Shown: positions 31,080 through 42,505 of the stretch, one piece after another
How the letters are laid out: every line of letters starts with the position of its first letter
Position numbering within the stretch: the first letter of the stretch is position 1
Assembly: GCA_024364735.1 (NCBI GenBank)
Contig: JAGFNQ010005370.1
Location: 295,115-359,114 of the forward strand
Direction of reading: 5' to 3'
DNA length: 64,000 nt
Origin: Boesenbergia rotunda
Lineage: Eukaryota > Streptophyta > Magnoliopsida > Zingiberales > Zingiberaceae
Translations under genes and position numbers: made by a program
Notes under the pieces: generated by a model
What the model saw: the letters and a program-made list of their open reading frames with translations, nothing else
Told to the model about the DNA's origin: nothing
Databases searched by the model: none

Positions 31080-32035
31080 TTTTGGATTAATTATAGACCT
31101 TTAAATCATGGTGACCGAAACCCTTAAACTTAGGGTTCTTAGTTTGGTTTCTTTCATGTTGGCCGAAACCCTAGGGTGTCCTAGGGTACTCCAAAAATTC
31201 CCAAAAATTATACTAAACCTCTACACATCATAAGGGAACATTAAATTACATTATAATTATTTTTATCATAATTATAGACCTGTAAATCATGGTGACCGAA
31301 ACCCTTAAACTTAGGGTTCTTAGTTTGGTTTCTTTCATGTTGGCTGAAACCCTAGGGTGTCCTAGGGTACTCAAAAAATTCAAAACAATTATAATTAACC
31401 TCTACACATCATAAGGGAACATTAAATAACATTATCATGATTTTTATCATAATTATAGACCTGTAAATCATGGTGGCCGAAACCCTTAAACTTAGGGTTC
31501 TTAGTTTTGTTTCTTTCATGTTGGCCGAAACCCTAGGGTGTCCTAGGGTACTCCAAAAATTCCCAAAAATTATACTTAACCTCTACACATCATAAGGGAA
31601 CATTAAATAACATTATCATGATTTTTATGATAATTATAGACCTGTAAATCATGGTGGCCGAAACCCTTAAACATAGGGTTCTTAGTTTTGTTTCTTTCAT
31701 GTTGGCCGAAACCCTAGGGTGTCCTTGCTACTCCAAAAATTCCCAAAAATTATACTTAACCTCTAAACATTATAAGGGAACATTAAATAACATTATCATG
31801 ATTTTTAGCATAATTATATACCTGTAAATCATGGTGGCCGAAACCCTTAAACTTAGGGTTCTTAGTTTTGTTTCTTTCATGTTGGCCGAAACCCTAGGGT
31901 GTTCTAGGGTACTCCAAAAATTCCCAAAAATTATACTTAACCTCTACACATCATAAGGGAACATTAAATAACATTATCATAATTTTTATCATAATTATAG
32001 ACCTGTAAATCATGGTGGCCGAATCCCTTAAACAT
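31080..32035 (-). repeat. 181-bp tandem repeats in element C LTR
   Basis: Six unit starts marked by ATAGACCTGTAAATCATGG, near 31091, 31273, 31455, 31637, 31817 and 31999. Each holds AACCCTTAAACTTAGGGTT and CCCTAGGGTGTCCTAGGGT, both self-complementary. The same array is at 37190-38110 in the other LTR and begins again at 63520 in LTR H. Confidence 0.85.
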
Positions 32036-32488
32036 GAGGGTCTCGGTTTTCTTTCCTTTCAACATCCAATTCGAAAACCAACCACTATATATCATACTAA
32101 AAATCATAAAAAAATCATAGGGAACTATTATACTACAGGTGAGGGAGTCTTACTATGAGTTTCTTGTTTTTCGAACCTTGGAAGAAGAAGAAGATTGTAA
32201 AAGCTTTGGATCCTTGCCTCCTTGTCCTTGTATCCTTGGGAAAACTCTTAGATCTTGGAGATAAGACCTCTTGTGGAGCTTTTCCAAAGGAGAACCCCTC
32301 CTTGAGTATTCGGCTAGGATGAGGGAAGGGAGAGGTTTCGAAATGCAAGTGATGGGAAGAAGAGGTAACTCCCAAAACCCCCCTTTAATAGCCCATTAAG
32401 GAGGCAAATGAAGAGTCTCTCCATGACTCTTCATCTTCTTCTATGCCTTAACCAATATCCACTTCATTCCCTCCTAACAATACCTTGC

Positions 32489-32544
32489 TAGGTGAGTTGG
32501 TTAGTGCATACACATGGTTGTACAAGAGGTCCAAGGTTCAATCC
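32489..32544 (+). promoter_or_regulatory. tRNA-like A-box/B-box pair in element C LTR
   Basis: TAGGTGAGTTGG (32489-32500) fits the Pol III A-box and GGTTCAATCC (32535-32544) the B-box, at tRNA-like spacing and antisense to the element. An identical copy is at 38587-38642. Confidence 0.6.
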
Positions 32545-32899
32545 TTGGCTCATGCACCTTTATTTTTATTTTATTTTTATTTCATTTATTTTATTATTTT
32601 TATTTTTTAAATTCCGAAAATCCCCCTAAAATCACCCATAATTATGCCAATATTCCTAAATAAAATTCTTTTATATTTATATTAATTTTTACCTAATTAA
32701 TACCCATTTTTGGAGCCCATTTAAAGCTCATTGGTACTTAGTTTTCTCAATTTAAATGAGAAAACATGAATTTTCTATGCCAAAGTTCTCCTTAATATTT
32801 CTAGGTCCCTTGGAAAATTATTTAGACATGCTTAATATTTTAAGAAAATATTAAGAGAATTTTCTGGGTCGTTACAATCCCCCATACCTCATGAAAGTT

Positions 32900-34791
32900 C
32901 GTCCTCGAACTTAGAATATCTCCGGGTACCTGCGTCTCAGCGCGTCCTCACGTTCCCAGGTGAATTCCTCAAACCGTTGACCTTGCCATACGGTAAGGTG
33001 CCTTGGGGAACGGGTTAGTACCAGAAACCAATTCGATCTCGAATTCCACTTCTCTATTAGGAGCTAATCCTGGTAATTCATTTGGGAATACCTCTGGATA
33101 ATTACCTACAACCCTAACGTCTTCTAGCTTCTAGTCCTTGGTTTGACTTACGTCAACCACATGTGCTAGAATCCAGTGTATCCCTTATCTATCACCTTCT
33201 GTGCTTTGAGAGTCGATAAAAATTCCCCGGTTCTTTTCCTCGGCTCTCCGATAAATTCGAACATAGAATCTGCCTCAAGTTGAAAGATCACCTTTCGTTT
33301 ACGGCACTCGACAAAAGCGTCGTATTTGCTCAGAAAGTTCCTTCCCATTATAACATCATAATCCTGCATGTCGAGTACTATCAGATCGCAGTAGAGTTCT
33401 CTTCCTGTGATTCCGACTGGCACAGCACGCAGCACGGGAGTGGATGTCCCTATTTCTCCCGAAGGCAGGGTTGTCAAGAACTTGCAGTCTAAAACTTGTG
33501 GAGACTTATCTATCTTCTTAGTGTAGGACATAGAGACGAACGAGTGTGTTGCCCCAGTATCAAATAATGCAGTAGCGTACTGACTGTAAATAAGTATCTG
33601 ACCTGTGACAACCGTTGCAGCATTCGCGGCATCCTCCTTAGCAATAGAGAAAACCCTGGCATCCGCCATAGTTGGTGGGGCCTCCAATCTCCCTTGGCTC
33701 ATCGGGGTACCTTCCAGTTCGGCTTGCATATAATGTAGTTTCGCTGGTGCACCCCGGTACGGAACAAGCTGTTGGGGAGGTGCCTGGTTCTTGGTAGGAT
33801 AGTAAGGGGCTATGTGCCCTTCCACCCCGCAAGTGAAACACTGGTTCGTACCTTTGCGGCATTCCCCGGGATGCATTTTCCCGCATGTAGCACATAGGGG
33901 AAACCTGGACTGTTTATTTGCTGGGCCCCCTTGGGGGTCGTCCCCTGGCTGCCGTTTACCACCCTGATTTCCCTTCCCATTAGCGTTGGTACCCTGAGGT
34001 TTCTGACCTCTCTCATTGAATGCCTTCCATTGCTGATTGATATTGTTCAAGTAATGCTCGGTCAGTAGAGCACTACTAAACAACTCCTCGATGGTCTACG
34101 GCCTGTTAACTCCGCCGGCCACGTTCAGGGCTATTTCGGGCCGCAACATCTTCAACATAAGACGAACCCTTTCTTTCTCAGTGCGGACCAGCTCTGGGCA
34201 TAGACGAGCCAGGCGATTAAACTTCTTCACGGCTTCATTGACCGAGAGGTTGCCCTGTCGGAATTCCGTGAACTCGTCGTAGTGTCTGTTTGTGACACGC
34301 ATATTGAAGAATTCTTCAAAGAACTCTAATTTGAAATCGGACCACGCCATCTGGTCCACCGGTCTCTTGGCCTTAACCCTTTCCCACCACATTCTAGCAT
34401 CCCCAGTCAGGCAGAATGACGCACACTTGATCTTCTCATACTCAGGCCAGTCCAGCAGCTCCAGGGTACTTTCCATCGTCTTGAACCATGCCTGGGCGTC
34501 CCAAGGTTCGCCAGCACCGGAAAAATTTTCTGGTTTCAGCCTTAACCATTGGATCAAGTAAGCCTCCTGTCGTGCCACAGTGGTCGAGCCCGGCGGAGGA
34601 GTGTGCGTAACCGTAGGTGCCACAGGTATAGCAGTCTGGTTCACTGGTGGAGTAGTAGAATTTTCCTGTTGGTTCATCAAGGTGTTAATAGTCTGCTGCT
34701 GCTCGGTGACTTGGCGCTGAAGTTGGGTTACCATTTGCACCAGATCAGGCGGTGGGGCTGCCTCGTTAAGTCGGTTACTCTGTCTTCTAGC
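32900..34791 (-). pseudogene. Element C gag-protease with deleted pol
   Basis: One frame runs from MARRQSNRLNEAAPPPDLVQ (about 34791), through a retrotransposon gag domain (WFKTMESTLELLDWPEYEK, FCLTGDARMWWE). An in-frame TAG at 34098-34096 breaks it, then two zinc-knuckle-like Cys/His clusters (CATCGKMHPGEC, CFTCGVEGH) and an aspartic protease with ALFDTGATHSF follow; another stop lies after GYTGF near 33166. After this the minus strand reads EVFPNELPGLAPNREVEFEI and PYRMA, the entry to the RT domain. Within a few bases (about 32975-32985) it becomes FEEFTWEREDALRRRYPEIF and a stop, the usual end of a chromovirus integrase. RT, RNase H and most of integrase are gone. Confidence 0.85.
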
Positions 34792-35096
34792 CATGTTTTT
34801 CTTCACCGAAGACAAGTATGATCAATATCAGTTCGTTTCTACCCCTATTTTATTCTAAGCATCTAATTCCTAAAAGAAGATAAAAATATCGTTCATCGTT
34901 ACATATCTTAAGGTACCTTTCATCATAACTATCGTTCATACTTGCATATCGTTCATACTTGCATATCCTAATCATAACTATCGTTCATACTTGCATATCC
35001 TAAATCATAAAACATCTTACTATAAGATTTGTAAAGAGGTACTTACTTGGAAGCGGCAGGAAGAGGGCTTGATGTGTGTGTAGTGAGATGGTTACT

Positions 35097-35108
35097 GCTC
35101 TGATACCA
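35097..35108 (-). other. Primer binding site of element C
   Basis: TGGTATCAGAGC on the minus strand, three bases inside the 5' LTR end at 35112. Confidence 0.85.
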
Positions 35109-35111
35109 ACC

Positions 35112-38100
35112 TGTAACGCCCGCTTTTTTTTTCCTAAGCGGCGTTACGTTAACATGCTTAGGGCATGTAGACATCATAAGGCAGCGGAATAACTTAACTT
35201 ATACATGCCCTGTTACCATTCTTAACTTATTGACATGGGAACCTTAGCATATTAACTTTGAACTTAAGCATCCTATCATGTCTCACATAACATCATATCA
35301 TAAGGTTCCATAAGTCATTATTCAAACACATAAGTAAACATATAATTCCTGGGCCAAGTCACTACATCACACATGCGTTCTTGCCCTCCTGCTGCTTCCT
35401 TCATTATCCCCTTGAATGATCTGCGGTATAAGGAAATAAGACTATAAGCACACAGGCTTAGTAAGACTCTTTCCTACTCACAAAACCATCCATCATTCAT
35501 CATCTCATAATGAGCACATAAAACATTAACATACTTGGTGCTCTACTTAGAACATAACATCTTGCATCACTTATCGTATACATAGCATGACATGAACATA
35601 AACATAGTAACATTCTAAGCATGGCATGATACATGACATAAACATAAACATCATAGACATTCTAAGCATGGCATAATTCATTCATTCTCATGGCACAATT
35701 CATAAACATAGTGAACATTCTAAGCATGGCATAATTCATGGCATATCGTAAACATAGTGACCATTCTAAGCATGGCATAATTCATGGCATGAATCATAAA
35801 CATAGTGAACAATCTAAGCATGGCATAATTCATGGCATATCGTAAACATAGTGAACATTCTAAGCATGGCATAATTCATGGCATAAATCATAAACATAGT
35901 GAACATTCCAAGCATGACATAATTCATGGCATATCGTAAACATAGTGAACATTCTAAGCATGGCATAATTCATGGCATAAATCATAAACATAGTGAACAT
36001 TCCAAGCATGGCATAATTCATTCATTCTCATGCCTACTTCTTAACATGAAACATAAGCATAAAATCTTATCAACATAGCATAATGCATATCATGAATGGA
36101 TGCATGAGTGGAATGCATATACATAAGGATGCTTAACTTTTAAAACATACTTTTCATTGCTTAAACATAAACATCATAACATCATTTGGGGTCCCCGGCT
36201 TGTACCACATACATACATCATTGCGCGTATCCCTAGCAAGTCCGAGGTCGCGAGCCCCAACCTACTAGGGTAAGGACAACATAGTCGGTAGTCCCCGAAC
36301 CGAGGCGTTCTTAAGGTGCCCATCCCTGTTGCACAGCTCCGGTAGTGCCAGAACCGTGGACAGCTACGGTAGTCCAAAACCGAGGCGTTCTTAAGGTGCC
36401 CATCCCTTGGACCCATACTTCGGTCCGGTACAAGCCCATACATAAAGTAAAATACTTTTCATGCTTCATCATTCATATGACATTCATGGCATCTTTAACA
36501 TAGCATAACTTGTTACGGCTCGGCCCGTCTACCGGCCCATTTACCGGTCCTCACGACCGTCGTACCGTCGACCATCGACCGTGCCGTCTTAGCATATTTA
36601 TGCCTTAAAGACATAAGCATCATCTTTCATTCATCATCATTCATAGCATATTCATTCATTCATCATACTTAACATCATCATTATGCCTTAAAGGCATGAA
36701 CCTTATCTTCATTCTTCACTTTCATTTTTTTTAGACATGGCATCATTTTCATTCTTAACATGGCATCATTTTCATTCTTAAACATGGCATCATTTTCATT
36801 CTTAAACATAAACATAACATACTTAACATGGCATCATTTTCATTCTTAAACATGGCATCATCCTCATTCTTAAACATAAACATAACATACTTAACATGGC
36901 ATCATTCATATCATGAACCTAACATATCATAGCATCATTTTTATCGTGATCATAACTCTATCATTCTTATCATGGCATCATTCATATCCTGAACATATAC
37001 TTATCATACTTATCATGGAAACACATAAACATATACTTGAAGTTAAAGGCTCAACCCTAACCCTTGGGCCCTTGAGGTTGGCCGAAACATATGGGGTCTC
37101 TAGGGTAATCCAAAAATTCCCAGAATTTATACTTAACCTCCACACATCATAAGGGAACATAAATTAACATTATCAAGATTTTTGGCTTAATTATAGACCT
37201 TTAAATCATGGTGACCGAAACCCTTAAACTTAGGGTTCTTAGTTTGGTTTCTTTCATGTTGGCCGAAACCCTAGGGTGTCCTAGGGTACTCCAAAAATTC
37301 CCAAAAATTATACTTAACCTCTACACATCATAAGGGAACATTAAATAACATTATCATGATTTTTATCATAATTATAGACCTGTAAATCATGGTGACCGAA
37401 ACCCTTAAACTTAGGGGTTCTTAGTTTGGTTTCTTTCATGTTGGCCGAAACCCTAGGGTGTCCTAGGGTACTCCCAAAATTCCCAAAAATTATACTTAAC
37501 CTATACACATCATAAGGGAACATTAAATAATATTATCATGATTTTTAGCATAATTATAGACCTGTAAATCATGGTGGCTGAAACCCTTAAACATAGAGTT
37601 CTTAGTTTTGTTTCTTTCATGTTGGCCGAAACCCTAGGGTGTCCTAGGGTACTCCAAAAATTCCCAAAAATTATACTTAACCTATACACATCATAAGGGA
37701 ACATTAAATAACATTATCATGATTTTTAGAATAATTATAGACCTGTAAATCATGGTGTCCGAAACCCTTAAACTTAGGGTTCTTAGTTTTGTTTCTTTCA
37801 TGTTGGACGAAACCCTAGGGTGTCCTAGGTTACTCCAAAAATTCCCAAAAATTATACTTAACCTCTAAACATCATAAGGGAACATTAAATAACATTATCA
37901 TGATTTTTAGCATAATTATAGACCTGTAAATCATGGTGGCCGAAACCCTTAAACTTAGGGTTCTTAGTTTTGTTTCTTTCATGTTGGCCGAAACCCTAGG
38001 GTGTCCTAGGGTACTCCAAAAATTCCCAAAAATTATACTTAACCTCTACACATCATAAGGGAACATTAAATAATATTATCATGATTTTTAGCATAATTAT

Positions 38101-38983
38101 AGACCTGTAAATCATGGTGGCCGAAATCCTTAAACATGAGGGTCTCGGTTTTCTTTCCTTTCAACATCCAATTCGAAAACCAACCACTATATATCATACT
38201 AAAAATCATAAAAAAATCATAGGGAACTATTATACCACAGGTGAGGGAGTCTTACATTGAGTTTCTTGATTTTTCGAACCTTGGAAGTAGAAGAAGATTG
38301 TAAAAGCTTTGGATCCTTGCCTCCTTGTCCTTGTATCCTTGGGAAAACTCTTAGATCTTGGAGATAAGACCTCTTGTGGAGCTTTTCCAAGGGAGAACCC
38401 CTCCTTGGGTATTCGGCTAGGATGAGGGAAGGGAGAGGTTTCGAAATGCAAGTGATGGGAAGAAGAGGTAACTCCCAAAACCCCCCTTTAATAGCCCATT
38501 AAGGAGACAAATGAAGAGTCTCTCCATGACTCTTCATCTTCTTCTATGCCTTATATCCACTTCATTCCCTCCTAACAATACCTTGCTAGGTGAGTTGGTT
38601 AGTGCATACACATGGTTGTACAAGAGGTCCAAGGTTCAATCCTTGGCTCATGCACCTTTATTTTTATTTTATTTATTTTATTATTTTTATTTTTTAAATT
38701 CCAAAAATCCCCCTAAAATCACCCATAATTATGCCAATATTCCTAAATAAAATTCTTTTATATTTATATTAATTTTACCTAATTTATATTAATTTTTACC
38801 TAATTAATACCCATTTTTGGAGCCCATTTAAAGCTCATTGGTACTTAGTTTTCTCAATTTAAATGAGAAAACATGAATTTTCTAGGCCAAAGTTCTCCTT
38901 AATATTTCTAGGTCCGTTGGAAAATTATTTAGACATGCTTAATATTTTAAGAAAATATTAAGAGAATTTTCCGGGTCGTTACA
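35112..38983 (-). repeat. Element C LTR (5' LTR in element orientation)
   Basis: 3872 bp, TGTAACGCCC..GTTACA, nearly identical to 29012-32876, with the same six 181-bp repeats and the antisense tRNA-like boxes at 38587-38598 and 38633-38642. Confidence 0.9.
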
Positions 38984-38988
38984 TCACA

Positions 38989-39600
38989 TGAGGATAGTTC
39001 TTCCAAGATGGATGCTACGTGCTTTTTATCCAATTTGAAGGGGAGTTGTTTCTTCTTACACTTTTACTTCATTGTAAATATCACTTTCATGTTTTCTAGA
39101 AGTAATTTTTCTTTTCAAATGAGTTCTTGCTAAAAATGCTTGAGTAGTATAGCATGAATAAAGTCATTGTAGATACCATATTATCCTTTTTGGCATTTTA
39201 TTTCTTGCATGACTAGGAATAAATGTATTCATCTAGATTTTCTTATATCATTTTAGAGTCCCTTGAAAGCAAATTAAATTTGGTTATTAAAACTTAGGAT
39301 TTGAGCCAATGGATGAAAATTTTTGGATGCTTGAGTACTTCTTAGTTATGGACTCTAGATTGATGACTTGAGATGAATTCTTTTTACCTAGTGAGGAATT
39401 GGCCAAATTTTTGTGATACACACATGTGATTGTACTCTAGAACTTGCTTAGGTTCTTTCAAAACTATAATTCTATGAATGAACCACATTTATAGAGGTAA
39501 ATCACTTTGTTTCCTTTCTCATATCATTTTTGCAATTCTTTTTTGATACACTCTTATTCTATATTTCCTTTCCCTATTCTGCATGTTCATCATAATATTT
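38989..39600 (+). other. Element B internal non-coding sequence, ending in TSD TATTT
   Basis: AT-rich, no supported gene. TATTT at 39596-39600 is the left duplication of copia D. Confidence 0.7.
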
Positions 39601-40553
39601 TGTTAGGATCGATACGCCTTGCTAGAGTGGGGGTGAATAGCAAATCTCGACTTATTCTTCCTACGTTGTTAGTATGCGCAGCGAAAACAATAATGATAAA
39701 CAATAACAACGAAGAAATCACTGCTAACAAACCGTATTTAGTTGGTATCCACCCCGGCCGGGTGACTAATCCAACAATCCGTCGGTGGATCACTCCCCGG
39801 ATAACCTCCGGCTAGCTCTCGTCGCTCCTTGTGGGTGGAAAAACCTCGCCACAACTCCAAGCAAACCTCTGAGCACAAAGACTACTATCTTGCCTTTAAC
39901 CAAGACAAGATTCGTCAAGAAACTCAGCCACCACGACGTCCTCTTTAAATAGGACTCGGGGCTGATTTCTCGCTACCAGTCGACTGCCCCCAGGGTAGTC
40001 GACTGGTGCCAGCCAAATTCGACCGTTGACGCTCCCAACGTTAGAATTTGCCAGCTCACCAGCCACCTACCAGTCGACTACCCCCAGAGCAGTCGACTGG
40101 TCCCCAGCTGAATCCCTTCCCGAGTACATTCACACAGCACTCGATCCTCACGACTCGACTGACTCCTCATCCGCAGCCTCGACTGACTCCTCATCCGCAG
40201 CCTCGACTATTGCCTTCGCGCCCTCTTCATCTTCGGCCCTCGTCCCTCGGATGCGCACGTAAGCCTCCAGCTTGCCTCCATGCCACCCTTCACGTACGCC
40301 TCGAAGTCCACGCCCATCAGCTCATCGTCCCTGCACTCCATGGTCCCTCAGATGCGCACGCCAGCCTCCAACTGGCCTCCATGCCACCCTTCACCGTACT
40401 GAGGCCGTCCAATCAAGTCCATATGCGTAACTGTACAACCTGCACACTCAACATACGCATATCAAATACAAGGGAAAACCTAACTTAAACCCTTTGCCCA
40501 AACATCAAAACCTATGGTCACTCCGGACTATCTTAGGGCCGATTGCTCCAACA
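39601..40553 (-). repeat. Copia D 3' LTR
   Basis: 953 bp. Compared with the other LTR it has an extra tandem 24-bp unit (CTCATCCGCAGCCTCGACTG core, 40155-40205). It carries CAGTCGACTG palindromes at 39975-40007 and 40072-40103. Confidence 0.85.
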
Positions 40554-42505
40554 ATCTCCCCCTTTTTGATGTTTGATAATCCGTTTAAGTTAGGAAAGCA
40601 AGATAGTAGTAAATAGCAAAAACCATGCTAAATGAATGCATATGCAATGCATAACTGGATCCTATCCCAAGGCATCCCACACCTAACCCTCCAAGTTAGG
40701 AATTTTACACCTAGCCCTCCAAGCTAGGACTTTTCCCACCTAACCCTCCAAGTTAGGATTTTCTACCAAACCGGGCTTTTTAAAACTTCTCCCAAGCTCC
40801 CCCTTACACTGGACTTACAAAAGCTTTTTAAGAACCTCTCCAAGGTTCCCCTTATGCCAAGAATGGAGCAACCATGCTCCCCCTTAATCTCAGCTCACCC
40901 TAAACCTAGGGTTTCTAGCAAAGGTAAGTTTAGTTTCCCAACTTAAACCCAAACTTCTCCCCCTTCACCATACATCAAAAAGATCCCAATAATATCCCAA
41001 TTATTGGTTCTTTTAATCCCCAATGATCCTAAACACAGTGTACTAGACCCCCAAACACATGTTTCTTATCACTTGGACCCAAGTCAGCTGTTGGATACCC
41101 ACACCAGCCCTGACTAGTCGATTGCCCCCAGGGCAGTCGACTGATACTCTGATAATTAGTTTTCTGGCCGAATTTCAGAAACGCGCCAGAAATTCCACAA
41201 ATTTCCAAAAATTCTCAAATTTCGTGGAGAACTTTGTGGTACCCATACCTACTTGGGAAAAATACATTTCACCATGTATCTATCCCCATTCCCAAGTTTG
41301 GTACAAAACCCAAAAGTTTTCTTATGAAAATTAAGGCAAATAGGAGACAACCTCCCCCTTTACCCATGCCTTCTCCCAATTTTCATTTTTCCCAGGTCAA
41401 GTTCTACCCAACTTAACCTCCTAGACACCACGTTGAGTCATACACAACCCAACACCCGAGTTCTTCCTCCTTTGACACTCTTATAGGTATGTTCCTCAAG
41501 CACCCATATCCCTAGTGTCAATAAGAACTCAACAAAACTTTAAACATTCCAAAAAGTTTGCAAGCACATTTGCTAGGATATACCCTATCCTAGAAAAAAT
41601 GTGATTTGATTGAGATTATCAAATGTGCTTGACTTTGGTACAACTCTCTAATTTCCCTCAAAGATTTGACATTTGTATCAACTTTCAAATCTATCTCAAA
41701 TTCCATGTGTTTCCCAATTCTAACCAATATCAATTTACACATGGAATTGTCCTCAACTTTCCCTTTTGACCTCTAAGTCCTAGATACCTAGGGGAACTTA
41801 TCAATCTTCCTTGATTTTCAAAGCATCAACCAAGTCTTATCAAGTCATGAGATAATACTTCATGAAATCATAAACATTAATTTTAATCCAAAACATATCC
41901 CATAATCCAAATTTGCGGTTTCTGATTAGCCCATTCCCATTTTTCAATTTCAGTCTACGGACCAGTCGACTGCCCCTGGGGCAGTCGACTCCCAAAACTC
42001 ACAGAAAGATTCTGGGCTTGAGACCAGTCGACTGCCCCCAGGGCAGTCGACTGATACCTTATTTTCAGGTTTTCCAGTCGAATTTCAAAAATCCCTAAAT
42101 AATTCCACAAATCTCCAAAAATTATGAAATTTCGTGGGGAGATTTGTGAAGCCAGTATCTACCTAGGAAAAATATGTTTCCAAATAAATGTACTCCAAAT
42201 CCCAAGATTGGCATGAAATCCTACTTCTTCTAAAAAGTATCAAATGAGCTCATCCTAAAAATGCTAATTCTCACTTCTCTTCAATGCATCCTCTTCTCCT
42301 TGATTACAACTCATTTATATCATTGAATTATGTGGTGTTCCACCATTAAACCTCAATTTTATCAATTAACTCTCCTTTTTCATCTTTTTCCCCCTAAATT
42401 CTTCTTTTAATGTGCCAAAATCTAGGATTAAGACTTACCTAACTCTTCCAACCCTTTTTGGCACATTTCATCTAATTTCCTAAGGGAGAAACTTTTGAGA
42501 TCCAT
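40554..42505 (-). other. Copia D non-coding interior
   Basis: No gene is seen. Three CCTARC-CCTCCAA-GYTAGG hairpins lie at 40684-40757, and CAGTCGACTG-based palindromes at about 41115-41143, 41961-41990 and 42023-42052. Confidence 0.7.

Larger units (their letters stand above)
29012..32876 (-). repeat. Element C LTR (3' LTR in element orientation)
   Basis: 3865 bp, TGTAACACCC..GTTACA. It contains GGCATAATTCATGGCAT-type tandem repeats (about 29490-29930), a GC-rich island with a twice-repeated GTTCTTAAGGTGCCCATCCC block (30140-30310), six 181-bp repeats (about 31090-32035) and an antisense tRNA-like box pair (32489-32544). The polypurine tract GGTATGGGGGAT (minus strand) abuts it at 32877. 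Confidence 0.9.
29012..38983 (-). mobile_element. Gypsy element C (chromovirus/Tekay-like), internally deleted
   Basis: Two LTRs (29012-32876 and 35112-38983) flank a 2.2-kb interior and TCACA duplications sit outside (29007-29011 and 38984-38988). The interior on the minus strand encodes gag and protease, then the first residues of the RT region joined to the last residues of an integrase. It is therefore a deletion derivative that needs proteins from elsewhere. The LTRs differ by scattered single-base changes only, so the insertion is recent compared with copia 1. Confidence 0.9.

Noticed and set aside
31080..32035. Telomere-like TTAGGGTT/AACCCTAA motifs
   Set aside because: They occur once or twice per 181-bp LTR unit and not as tandem TTTAGGG arrays, so this is not interstitial telomere DNA.
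32487..32560. A functional tRNA gene
   Set aside because: A and B boxes are good, but I cannot build a full cloverleaf with a proper acceptor stem, and the sequence is repeated in LTRs.
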